Source of the DNA: Burkholderia anthina
GTDB lineage: Bacteria; Pseudomonadota; Gammaproteobacteria; Burkholderiales; Burkholderiaceae
Assembly (NCBI RefSeq): GCF_001547525.1
Contig: NZ_LNJP01000003.1
Location: 62,001-126,000 of the forward strand
DNA: 64,000 bases
Reading direction: 5' to 3'
Shown here piece by piece: positions 50,168-58,547 of the stretch. The position numbers and the translations under genes are program-made. The number at the start of each line of letters is the position of its first letter. The first letter of the stretch is position 1. The notes beneath the pieces were generated by a model that worked only from the letters and a program-made list of their open reading frames with translations, did no database searches and was not told the origin of the DNA.

Positions 50168-51883
50168 TCAATGCGCGGCCGCGACCGGCTTCACCATCCG
50201 GCCGAGCACGTGCTCGGTCATCCCGCGCGCGAGCTCGGTCTCGCCCATGAACACGGTGCCGATGCCCTCGTTCGACAGCAGCGCGGCCTCGTCGCCGCTG
50301 TTCGTGCAGAGCACGACCTCGAGCGTCGGGTTGAGCGTGCGCGAGATCTCGACGATCTGCCGCACGTCGAATACGTCGGGCAGCGTGACGACCAGCATCC
50401 CGGCGCGGGCGATATGCGCCTGCACGAGCACGATCGGCTCGATCGCGTCGCCCGACACGGCCGCGATGCCGTCCGCGCGCAGCTTCTCGACGAGCTCGCG
50501 ATTCTGCTCGACGACGACATACGCAATCCCGCGCTCGTCCAGCGCATGTGCGATCCGCGTGCCGACCTTGCCATAGCCGACGATCACGACCTGCCCGGTC
50601 AGGTGCGTCTGCGGCGTCGACATCGGCAGCGCGGCGAGCGGATCGTCGCGCGCCTCGAGCTTGCGCGCGAACGCCGAATGCTTGCGGATCCATGCGAGCG
50701 CCGGATCGATCATCGCGAACAGCAGCGTGTTCATCGCGATCGAGATCAGCGCGACCGCGAGAATCAGGCTCTGCCCCTCGGCCGACAGCAGCCCGAGCGC
50801 GCGGCCGAGCCCCGCGAGGATGAACGAGAATTCGCCGATCTGCGCGAGGCCGGCCCCCACCGTCAGCGCGGTATTCAGCGGATAGCGGAACGCGATCACG
50901 AGCGCGACGGCTGCGAGCGTCTTGCCGATCAGCACGATGCCCGCGACCTCGATCACGTGCAGCGGCTCGTCGAGCAGCACCTTCGGGTCGAACAGCATGC
51001 CGACCGAGATGAAGAACAGCACCGAGAACGCATCGCGCAGCGGCAGCGTCTCTTCGGCCGCGCGCCGGCTGAATTCCGATTCGCGCATCATCATCCCGGC
51101 GAAGAAGGCGCCAAGCGCGAACGACACGTCGAACAGCTTCGCGGCGCCGAACGCGATGCCGACCGCGGCCGCGATCATGCACAGCGTGAACAGCTCGCGC
51201 GAGCCCGTGCGCGCGACGAGCCACAGAATGCGCGGGAACACGCGCTTGCCGACCACCAGCATCAGCGCGATGAACGCGGCGACCTTCAGCATCGTGACGC
51301 CGAGCGTGCCCCACACGCTGCCGCCGGCCGCCTGCGCGTCGCCGGGCGGCGTGCCGCCGAGCAGCCCCGCCACCGGCGGCAGCAGCACCAGCACGAGCAC
51401 CATCACGAGATCCTCGACGACCAGCCAGCCGACCGCGATGCGCCCGTTGACCGTCTCGACGAGCCCGCGCCCCTCGAGCGCGCGCAGCAGCACGACGGTG
51501 CTCGCGACCGACAGCGCCAGCCCGAACACGAGCGCCGCACCGAGGCTCCAGCCCCAGGTGAGCGCGAGCCCGCCGCCGAGCAGCGTCGCGACGGTGATCT
51601 GCACGATGGCGCCCGGCAGCGCGATCTTGCGCACCGCGAGCAGATCGCCGAGCGAGAAATGCAGGCCGACGCCGAACATCAACAGCATCACGCCGACTTC
51701 GGCGAGTTGCTGCGCGAGCGACAGGTCGCCGACGAAGCCGGGCGTGCCGGGGCCGATCACGATCCCGGCGAGCAGATAGCCGACGAGCGGCGGCATTTTC
51801 AGCAGCGACGCGAGGTAACCGAAAATCATCGCGAGACCGAAACCGGCCGCGAGCAACGCAATCAGGCTGACGTCATGAGGCAT
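50168..51883 (-). CDS. CPA2-family monovalent cation:proton antiporter with RCK/TrkA-N domain (YbaL/KefB-like)
   Basis: A 571-aa membrane protein. The N-terminal 390 residues form about 12 helices with family motifs: YLLAGIVIGPGTPGF, GVMLLMFGVGLHFS, and FGAAKLFDVSFALGAFFAGMMM. A cytoplasmic TrkA-N/RCK Rossmann domain follows (VVIVGYGKVGTRIAHALDERGI, then GDAIEPIVL). Such proteins exchange K+ or Na+ for H+. Start 51883 has GGGAGGGG directly upstream. It is convergent with the PBP gene. Glutathione-gated KefB/C identity is not certain; YbaL-like is nearer. Confidence 0.92.
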   Translation of the reverse strand: MPHDVSLIALLAAGFGLAMIFGYLASLLKMPPLVGYLLAGIVIGPGTPGFVGDLSLAQQLAEVGVMLLMFGVGLHFSLGDLLAVRKIALPGAIVQITVATLLGGGLALTWGWSLGAALVFGLALSVASTVVLLRALEGRGLVETVNGRIAVGWLVVEDLVMVLVLVLLPPVAGLLGGTPPGDAQAAGGSVWGTLGVTMLKVAAFIALMLVVGKRVFPRILWLVARTGSRELFTLCMIAAAVGIAFGAAKLFDVSFALGAFFAGMMMRESEFSRRAAEETLPLRDAFSVLFFISVGMLFDPKVLLDEPLHVIEVAGIVLIGKTLAAVALVIAFRYPLNTALTVGAGLAQIGEFSFILAGLGRALGLLSAEGQSLILAVALISIAMNTLLFAMIDPALAWIRKHSAFARKLEARDDPLAALPMSTPQTHLTGQVVIVGYGKVGTRIAHALDERGIAYVVVEQNRELVEKLRADGIAAVSGDAIEPIVLVQAHIARAGMLVVTLPDVFDVRQIVEISRTLNPTLEVVLCTNSGDEAALLSNEGIGTVFMGETELARGMTEHVLGRMVKPVAAAH

Positions 51884-52094
51884 CCCCCCTCCCAAGCTCT
51901 TGTAACGATTTAGTAAGGTTCAAGAGTGAAAGGATACGGGATGAGGCGGAAGAATGGCGCGCGGCCGCGAAAATTTCGCGCGGCGGCGCGGGTTGGCGGG
52001 GCGCGACCCCGGCGAAAACTGAGGCGTCGCGGGCCCGGTCACGCATCGACGCGGACCAGGTGACAGGCGGGGCCGGCGCCCCGCCGCCCCGCCG

Positions 52095-53507
52095 TCAGCG
52101 CGCCGCTTGCGGGAATCGCGCGCCCGGCGGCGGCTCGGGCCGCGTCGACGGCACGCTCTTGCGCACCTTCGCGACCTGCGCGGCCGTCACCGGCGCGCCC
52201 GTGTTGCCCCAGCTCGTGCGCACGAAGTTCGACACGTCCGCGACTTCCTGGTCCGACAGGCGCCAGCCGAACGGCGGCATCGTGAAGGTCGACGGCGCGG
52301 TGCGCGTGCCCTGCAGCGCGCTGCCTTCCAGCACGACGTGAATCAGCGACGTCGGATCGTCGCCCTGCACCACCGGGTTGCCGGCGAGTGCCGGGAACAC
52401 GCGCGTGTAGCCGTGGCCGTCGCTGCGGTGGCAGGCCATGCAGTTGTCGCGATAGACGGCCGCGCCCGGCTTGCTCGCGTCGCCCGTCTGCAGCGCCTTC
52501 GCCGCGGCCGCGTCGTACACGTGCGGCTGCTCGCCCTGCACGCGCGGCGGCAGCGTCTTCAGGTAGCGCGCGATCGCGTTCAGGTCGTCGTCGGTCATGT
52601 GCTGCATGCTGTGGCCGACCACGTCCGTCATCCCGCCGAACGCGGCCGTGCGCAGCGTGCGGCCCGTCTTCAGGAACTGCACGATCTCGGTTTCGCTCCA
52701 CGTGCCGAGGCCCGTGCGCGGCTCGCCGCGCAGGCTCGTCGGCACCCAGCCGTCGATCGCCGCGCCGCCGGCCAGGAAGTCGAGGCCGTCCGCGTCGGTC
52801 AGCCCGCGCTCCTGCATCGTCGGCGCGCGCGGCGTGTGGCACGCGCCGCAGTGGCCGAGGCCCTGCACGAGATACGCGCCGCGTGCGACCGCCGGGTCGC
52901 TGTACGACGCCGCGTCGAACGGCTTCGGCGACGGCGCGAACATCTTGCGCCAGATGCCGAGCGGCCAGCGCATCGACAGCGGCCACACGATGTCGACCGC
53001 GCGGTTCTCGTGCTCGACCGGCGCGACGCCGTGCATGAAGTATGCGTACAGTGCCTTCATGTCGTCGTCGGTCAGCCGCGAATACGACGGGAACGGCATC
53101 GCCGGATACATCGTGTCGCCGTTCTTGCGCACGCCTTCGCGCACCGCGCGGGTGAAGTCCTCGTAAGTCCAGCCGCCGAGGCCCGTCTTCGGGTCCGGCG
53201 TGATGTTCGTCGAGTAGATCGCGCCGATCGGCGTGTCGAACTTCAGGCCGCCCGCGTACGGCTTGCCGCCGCTCGCGGTGTGGCATGCGATGCAGTCGCC
53301 GGCGCGGGCGAGGTATTCGCCGCGCTTGATCAGGCCCGCGTCGGCGGATGGGGCGGCCGGTGCGGCCGCCGGGCCGGAGGCTGCCGCGGGGGCCGCCGGT
53401 TGCGCAAGCGCCGCCGAGCCCGCGAAGCCGAACGCGGCCCAGGCCACACCGGCCGCCAGCGCGCGCGACATCCGGCGCGCGACGTTGTGGTTCATCGTCC
53501 TCTTCAT
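52095..53507 (-). CDS. Membrane-bound dehydrogenase, cytochrome c subunit (three haems)
   Basis: A 470-aa triple cytochrome c, exported by a signal peptide (MSRALAAGVAWAAFGFAGSAALAQ). Haem motifs are CIACH, CGACH and CMACH, one per cytochrome domain, as in alcohol and gluconate dehydrogenase cytochrome subunits. It takes electrons from the flavoprotein and passes them to ubiquinone or an oxidase. The ATG at 53507 overlaps the flavoprotein stop (ATGA). An in-frame ATG at 53492 is a shorter alternative. It is the last gene of a three-gene operon. Confidence 0.93.
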   Translation of the reverse strand: MKRTMNHNVARRMSRALAAGVAWAAFGFAGSAALAQPAAPAAASGPAAAPAAPSADAGLIKRGEYLARAGDCIACHTASGGKPYAGGLKFDTPIGAIYSTNITPDPKTGLGGWTYEDFTRAVREGVRKNGDTMYPAMPFPSYSRLTDDDMKALYAYFMHGVAPVEHENRAVDIVWPLSMRWPLGIWRKMFAPSPKPFDAASYSDPAVARGAYLVQGLGHCGACHTPRAPTMQERGLTDADGLDFLAGGAAIDGWVPTSLRGEPRTGLGTWSETEIVQFLKTGRTLRTAAFGGMTDVVGHSMQHMTDDDLNAIARYLKTLPPRVQGEQPHVYDAAAAKALQTGDASKPGAAVYRDNCMACHRSDGHGYTRVFPALAGNPVVQGDDPTSLIHVVLEGSALQGTRTAPSTFTMPPFGWRLSDQEVADVSNFVRTSWGNTGAPVTAAQVAKVRKSVPSTRPEPPPGARFPQAAR

Positions 53508-55282
53508 GCGGTCACCAGCGGGGCGGGATTTTTCAGGTACTGCTCGCGGATCGCCCGTGCCGACCAGTAGGCCAGCGCCGCGATGATCCCGGTCGGGTTG
53601 TAGCCGATGCCCTGCGGCAGCGCGGACGCGCCCATCACGAACACGTTGTGCACGTCCCAGCACTGCAGGTAGCGGTTCAGCACGCTCGTCTTCGGGTCGG
53701 TGCCCATGATCGCGCCGCCGACGAGATGGGTCGTCTGGTACTGGCGCGAGTCGAAGTGCTTGCCGAACTCGCGCGTCGACACGCCGATCGCCTTCGGCCC
53801 CATCGCTTCCGCAATCTTCTTCATCTGGCCGGTCACGTACTGCGCCATCCTGATGTCGTTGTCCTTCCAGTCGAACGTCATCCGCAACAGCGGCTGGCCG
53901 TACGAATCGCGATAGGTCGGATCGAGGTCGAGATACACGTCGCGGTACGACATGTTGGTGCCGTGCGCGTCCATCGAGATCGTGTGCGCGTAGTTGTCCT
54001 TCACGGCCTTCTTCCATGCCGAGCCCCATTGCGGCGTGCCGGGCGGTGTCGCGATGCCGCTGATCGGCTTCACGCCGGCCTGGTTCACCCACAGCGGCGA
54101 GCCGCCGACGAAGCCGAGCGGGCCGTGGTCGAAGTTGTCCGCGTTGAAATCGTCCACCGCGACGCCGTTGCCGCCCGCGCCGATGAACGGATTCGTGTAG
54201 GTGTCCTTGTCGAAGAACGCCTTGATCGTCGACAGGTTCTGGTACGCAAAATTGCGGCCGACCACGCCTTCGCCCGACACCGGGTCGTACGGCTTGCCGA
54301 TGCCCGACAGCAGCAGCAGGTGCACGTTGTGATACTGGAACGCGGCCACGATCACGAGATCGGCCGGCTGGTGCACTTCACGCCCGGCCGGATCGACGTA
54401 GGTCACGCCGGTCGCGCGCTTCTTCGTGTCGTCGAGATCGACGCGCAGCACGTGGCACTTCGAGCGCAGCTCGAAGTTCGGCGCCTGCTTCAGCGCCGGC
54501 AGGATGTTCAGGTTCGGCGACGCCTTCGAATACATGTAGCACGCGTAGCCGCTGCAGTAGCCGCAGAAGTTGCACGGGCCCATCTGCACGCCGTACGGGT
54601 TCGTGTACGGCCCCGACGTGTTCGCGGACGGCAGCCGGTACGGATGCAGGCCGAGCGAGCGGGCCGCATCGAAGAAGCGCTGCGCCGAATACGTATTGAG
54701 CTGCGCGGGCAGCGGGAAGTGGTCGCTGCGGTCGGCCTCGAACACGTTGCCGTCGCCGACCACCTTGCCGCCGACCTTGTACGCCTGCCCCGACGTGCCG
54801 AACACCTTCTCGGCGAAATCGAAATGCGGCTCGAGTTCCTCGTACGTGACGCCCGTGTCCTGGATCGTCATCCCTTCGGGGATGAACTTCTTGCCGTAGC
54901 GCTCTTCGTAGTGGCTGCGCAGGCGCAGCTCTTCCGGCGTGATCCGGAAGTGCACACCCGACCAGTGCAGCCCCGCGCCGCCCACGCCTTCGCCCGGCAG
55001 GAACGCGGCGAGCTGCCGGTACGGCAGCGCGGTGTCCTGCAGCCCGTGGCGAATCGACACGGTCGTCTTCGACAGGTCGAGAAACAGCTTCTTGCGGATG
55101 TTGTAGGTCAGCTCGTCGATCGTGTTCGGGTACGCGCCGTCCGGGTAGGTGTCGCGATATTCGCCGCGCTCGAGCGCGACGACGTTCAAACCGGCTTCGG
55201 TCAGTTCCTTCGCGAGAATCGCGCCGGTCCAGCCGAACCCGACGATCACCGCGTCGACATGCGGCTTCTTGTCTGCGGCCAT
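53504..55282 (-). CDS. GMC-family FAD dehydrogenase, large subunit (gluconate 2-dehydrogenase type)
   Basis: A 592-aa GMC oxidoreductase. The FAD motif is VIVGFGWTGAILAKEL with the acidic ALERG after strand 2. A Cys cluster (CNFCGYCSGYAC) matches the site that holds a 3Fe-4S cluster in FAD-glucose dehydrogenase. The catalytic HLVGGAIMG and GYNPTG regions are near the C-terminus. It lacks a signal peptide, so it should be exported with the Tat-bearing small subunit. Length is nearer gluconate 2-dehydrogenase than the 539-aa glucose dehydrogenase. The sugar substrate is not certain. Start overlaps the small-subunit stop. Confidence 0.92.
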   Translation of the reverse strand: MAADKKPHVDAVIVGFGWTGAILAKELTEAGLNVVALERGEYRDTYPDGAYPNTIDELTYNIRKKLFLDLSKTTVSIRHGLQDTALPYRQLAAFLPGEGVGGAGLHWSGVHFRITPEELRLRSHYEERYGKKFIPEGMTIQDTGVTYEELEPHFDFAEKVFGTSGQAYKVGGKVVGDGNVFEADRSDHFPLPAQLNTYSAQRFFDAARSLGLHPYRLPSANTSGPYTNPYGVQMGPCNFCGYCSGYACYMYSKASPNLNILPALKQAPNFELRSKCHVLRVDLDDTKKRATGVTYVDPAGREVHQPADLVIVAAFQYHNVHLLLLSGIGKPYDPVSGEGVVGRNFAYQNLSTIKAFFDKDTYTNPFIGAGGNGVAVDDFNADNFDHGPLGFVGGSPLWVNQAGVKPISGIATPPGTPQWGSAWKKAVKDNYAHTISMDAHGTNMSYRDVYLDLDPTYRDSYGQPLLRMTFDWKDNDIRMAQYVTGQMKKIAEAMGPKAIGVSTREFGKHFDSRQYQTTHLVGGAIMGTDPKTSVLNRYLQCWDVHNVFVMGASALPQGIGYNPTGIIAALAYWSARAIREQYLKNPAPLVTA

Positions 55283-56022
55283 CAGCTGCGCTCCCCGTTG
55301 ATCGAGACGGGGCCGTACGGATAGGGCTTGCCGCTCTGGTTGACGAAATCCATGAAGTCCGCGCGCGCGCCCGGGAAACCGATCATCTTCCACGCGGCCA
55401 TGTCGCGATTGCCGCCATGCACCGGATCGCAGAAGTAGCCCTCGCGCGTGTTCTGCAGCAACTGGCCGAGAAACACGCCGGGCGGCACGTCGTCGATCTG
55501 CGCGCCGCCCTTCTCCAGCGCGCCGAGCACCGTGTCGCGCGTCGGCGCGTCGAGATCCGCGAACGCCTTGCCGTGCGCCTTTTCGCAATAGCGGTTGACG
55601 GCCGCGATGCCGAGCCGGTAGATGTCGCGCGGCACGAGCTTCAACTGGTAGCCGAGCTCGGGCACGCCCTGCTGGAACGGCCCCTGCATGTACCACGTCG
55701 CGCCGTGCGCATACGGTGTCTCCATCTGGCGATCGATGAATTCGGGCACGCCGGCTTCGAGCGCGCCGGGGCCTTCGGCATCGGCCGGAATCAGCCGGTC
55801 GACGGCGGCCTGGACGAACGCCCATTCCTTCGCATCGAAAAAGGTCGGCTTGTACGGCGCGCGCTCGGCGCCGGCCGACGCGGCGGATGCATTGCCGGCC
55901 GTCGTCGCGGACGGCGACGACGAGCGCAGGTCGCAGCCGGCGACCGACGCGATCGGCACGAGCGCGACCGACGTGCGCAGGAAACGGCGACGCGAATTGG
56001 GTTTGTCAGGTGGCGTGGACAT
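55282..56022 (-). CDS. Small subunit of the GMC dehydrogenase (gluconate 2-dehydrogenase subunit 3 family)
   Basis: A 246-aa hitch-hiker subunit. It starts with a Tat signal (NSRRRFLRTSVALVPIASVAGC) that also contains a lipobox-like VAGC, so it may be a Tat-exported lipoprotein. The body has the subunit-3 motifs FFDAKEWAFVQAAVDRLIPAD and GVPEFIDRQM, then YFCDPVHGGNRDMAAWKMIGFPGA. It carries the folded flavoprotein across the membrane. First gene of the operon; the ATG at 56022 has a weak Shine-Dalgarno. Confidence 0.92.
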   Translation of the reverse strand: MSTPPDKPNSRRRFLRTSVALVPIASVAGCDLRSSSPSATTAGNASAASAGAERAPYKPTFFDAKEWAFVQAAVDRLIPADAEGPGALEAGVPEFIDRQMETPYAHGATWYMQGPFQQGVPELGYQLKLVPRDIYRLGIAAVNRYCEKAHGKAFADLDAPTRDTVLGALEKGGAQIDDVPPGVFLGQLLQNTREGYFCDPVHGGNRDMAAWKMIGFPGARADFMDFVNQSGKPYPYGPVSINGERS

Positions 56023-56483
56023 GGTCGGATGTTGATCGTTGGGGATCGGGGTTCGGACGCGCGCATTCCGCATGCCGCGTGCCCGGCAGGCAGCCGTGCC
56101 GCACGCGGCCGGTCGCCCTGTTCTTTCGTGTGTTGCGCACAACCTCGATTGCAGGCGCCCGGCCGCGAGCCGCGGTGGCGCCGTCATTGCAGCCGCACCC
56201 CGCCCCGGTACCGGTGGCGCTGTGCGGATCGACCTCTTCGCGGGCCCTATCGTCGGACAAATACCGGCATCAGCCTGCATCTCTCCGTCATCGCCCATGA
56301 CCCTTGTTCAACTTAGACGTCACGTCTGCCCACGGCAAGCGCAACGTGCACGACCCTCTTTCGGGTCCGGCGACGAGTGCGGCGAATTATATATGGAACC
56401 GGTTCCATTGGTAGCGGGATCGATGCAATTCAGTGCATCGAAATCAGCAACAATGGGAAATTGAGAAGCCGGAATGTGCAAGG
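56023..56483. promoter_or_regulatory. Leader of the dehydrogenase operon with two dyads
   Basis: 461 bp with no intact gene. ATGGAACCGGTTCCAT (56393-56408) is a perfect 16-bp palindrome with the AACCGGTT core of LacI-family operators. TCGATGCA (56420-56427) and TGCATCGA (56434-56441) form a second dyad with a 6-bp centre. An AT-rich TTATATAT lies just before the first. If the operon promoter is here, its leader is about 370 nt long. Confidence 0.6.
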
Positions 56484-56666
56484 ATGGGAAGACGGCGGAC
56501 GGCGTTGGCCGTCGGCGCGCGCTACGGCGTGCCCGTGATCCTCGAAGTCGATGCGCGGCGCATGCACCGGCAGGGCCATGCGTTCTTCGTCGCCGAAAAC
56601 AGTGTCTGGCTGACCGATGCCGTGCCGGCCGAATATCTCGAGTTGATCGATACGCGCGCCGAGTGA
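56484..56666 (+). pseudogene. Remnant of RNA 2'-phosphotransferase (KptA/Tpt1), C-terminal third
   Basis: A 60-codon reading whose sequence (AVGARYGVPVILEVDARRMH, HAFFVAENSVWLTDAVPAEY) matches the C-terminal NAD-binding part of KptA, which removes a 2'-phosphate from RNA using NAD. Intact proteins are about 180 aa; the N-terminal RNA-binding two-thirds, including the HG(T) motif, is missing and was not found upstream in any frame. The ATG at 56484 has no convincing context of its own. It is best read as a decayed copy. The family assignment is by eye. Confidence 0.7.
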
Positions 56667-56685
56667 GCCGTGCGCCAGTCGCCAT

Positions 56686-57102
56686 TCACCACGGCCAGAA
56701 CATCGACGCGATCGACAACGCCAGCGCCGCGCACAGCGGCGAGTAATACAGCGTGTCCATCCGCGCGAAACGCGACCCGCGGATCCGCTTGAAGAAGCCG
56801 ACGTAGCGGAAATCGCCGACGGCACGCACCGCGAAGATCAATGCGAGCGCAACGGCCGCGAATGCGATCGTGCATGGATGCGCGTTGCGCCCGAGCCAGC
56901 CGGCACGCACGGCGACCACGCACGCGCCGCCCAGCAGGGCGGCCGCGACGGCAAGCGTGCCGACGGCGGTCGGCCGCAGCAGCGGTACGCCGTCCTGCTC
57001 CGGAATGGCCGCACGCTTGCCCAGCCGCCCGCCGAACGCCCAGTAGACGTGCACGAGCGCGAGGGCGCAAAGCGTCGGCACGCTGAAATACGCACCGGTC
57101 AT
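56686..57102 (-). CDS. DUF3995-like four-helix membrane protein
   Basis: A 138-aa integral membrane protein with four predicted helices (TLCALALVHVYWAFGG; AVGTLAVAAALLGGACVVAV; CTIAFAAVALALIFAV; LYYSPLCAALALSIASMF). The signature VHVYWAFGGRLGKRAAIPE and the region FRYVGFFKRIRGSRFARMD, placing a basic loop before the last helix, match DUF3995-like proteins. Function unknown. Start 57102 has GAGGAC upstream. It is divergent from alanine dehydrogenase and lies just after the kptA remnant. Confidence 0.8.
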   Translation of the reverse strand: MTGAYFSVPTLCALALVHVYWAFGGRLGKRAAIPEQDGVPLLRPTAVGTLAVAAALLGGACVVAVRAGWLGRNAHPCTIAFAAVALALIFAVRAVGDFRYVGFFKRIRGSRFARMDTLYYSPLCAALALSIASMFWPW

Positions 57103-57384
57103 GTCGATCGATGTCCTCGTGTCGTTGTCTCGTCGTCTTGCCGAAAAACGTTCGGCCCGCGACACGCATGACGATACCGAAACCCGATCACGCGCGCATT
57201 GCGACGTCCGGTCGCAACCGGTGGCCGCGCATGCTGCGCTGCAGTGCGCATGCATCGCGCGCAGGCCGCACGCTTGACTTCCGTCGGCGCGCTACTACCC
57301 TGTTATTCCAGTACTGCGGTCGGCACGCCGCCGCGCAACCGCCTGCCCGCACGACGACGATAACGAAGGCCATGGAGGCGACTC

Positions 57385-58500
57385 ATGCTGGTCGGTGTGC
57401 CGAAAGAGATCAAGAACCACGAATACCGTGTCGGCCTCACGCCGGCCGGCGCGCGCGAACTCACGCGGCACGGCCATCGCGTGCTCGTGCAGCGCGGCGC
57501 GGGCACGGCGATCGGCCTGCTCGACGACGACTACACGGCCGCCGGCGCATCGCTCAGCGACGGCGCCGACGAGATCTTCGCGCGGGCCGACATGATCATC
57601 AAGGTGAAGGAGCCGCAGCCCGCCGAATGCGCGATGCTGCGGCGCGGCCAGATTCTCTACACGTACCTGCATCTCGCACCCGATCCCGATCAGGCCGCCG
57701 CGCTCGTGAAATCCGGCGCGGTGTGCATCGCGTACGAAACCGTGACGGGCCCCGGCGGCGGCCTGCCGCTGCTCGCGCCGATGAGCGAAGTCGCCGGCCG
57801 CATGTCGATCCAGGTCGCGGCGACCCACCTCGAAAGCCCGCGCGGCGGCCGTGGCCTGCTGATGGCCGGCGTGCCGGGCGTGCCGGCCGCGCACGTCGTC
57901 GTGCTCGGCGCGGGCGTCGTGGGCACCGGCGCGCTGCAGATGGCGGTGGGCCTCGGCGCGCGCGTCACCGTGCTCGACAACAACGTGAACCGGTTGCGCC
58001 AGCTCGATCTCGTGTTCGCCAACCGGATTGCAACCGTCTGCTCGAATGCGCATACGGTCGACGAAGCCGTGCGCGATGCCGACGTCGTGATCGGCGCCGT
58101 ACTCGTGCCTGGCGCGTCGGCGCCGCGGCTCGTCACGCGCGACATGATCGCGACGATGCGCAAGGGGGCGGTCGTCGTCGACGTCGCGATCGACCAGGGC
58201 GGATGCTTCGAGACCTCGCATGCGACCACGCACGCGGCGCCGACCTTCGTCGTCGACGGCGTGGTCCACTACTGCGTCGCGAACATGCCCGGCGCGGTCG
58301 CGCGCACGTCCACCTTTGCGCTGAACAATGCGACGCTCGGCCATGCGCTCGCGCTCGCCGACAAGGGCTGGAAACAGGCGATGCTCGACGATCCGCACCT
58401 GCGCGCGGGCCTGAACGTGTGCGACGGCCACATCACGTACGAAGCCGTCGCGCAGGCGCTTGCGCTGCCGTACGTCCCGGCCACCGGCGTGCTGGCATGA
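57385..58500 (+). CDS. ald: Alanine dehydrogenase
   Basis: A 371-aa NAD-dependent L-alanine dehydrogenase that interconverts alanine with pyruvate and ammonia. Catalytic Lys75 (KVKEPQP) and His96 (TYLHLAPD) match the known active site. The NAD domain has VVVLGAGVVGTGALQMAVGLGARVTVLD. The ending VCDGHITYEAVAQAL is typical. Length is as in Bacillus and mycobacterial enzymes. Start 57385 has GGAGG upstream. Monocistronic, ending at a long perfect palindrome shared with the convergent gene. Confidence 0.96.
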   Translation: MLVGVPKEIKNHEYRVGLTPAGARELTRHGHRVLVQRGAGTAIGLLDDDYTAAGASLSDGADEIFARADMIIKVKEPQPAECAMLRRGQILYTYLHLAPDPDQAAALVKSGAVCIAYETVTGPGGGLPLLAPMSEVAGRMSIQVAATHLESPRGGRGLLMAGVPGVPAAHVVVLGAGVVGTGALQMAVGLGARVTVLDNNVNRLRQLDLVFANRIATVCSNAHTVDEAVRDADVVIGAVLVPGASAPRLVTRDMIATMRKGAVVVDVAIDQGGCFETSHATTHAAPTFVVDGVVHYCVANMPGAVARTSTFALNNATLGHALALADKGWKQAMLDDPHLRAGLNVCDGHITYEAVAQALALPYVPATGVLA

Positions 58501-58517
58501 CCGTGCCGGCATGAACC

Positions 58518-58547
58518 GAACGCAACGCGGCCGGCCGCGTTGCGTTC
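58518..58547. terminator. 30-bp perfect palindrome between convergent ald and the PolX/PHP gene
   Basis: GAACGCAACGCGGCC (58518-58532) is followed directly by its exact reverse complement GGCCGCGTTGCGTTC (58533-58547). The right end overlaps the stop codon of the convergent gene. It would form a stem of up to 13 bp with a GGCC-type tetraloop in either RNA. There is no T-tract. Confidence 0.75.
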
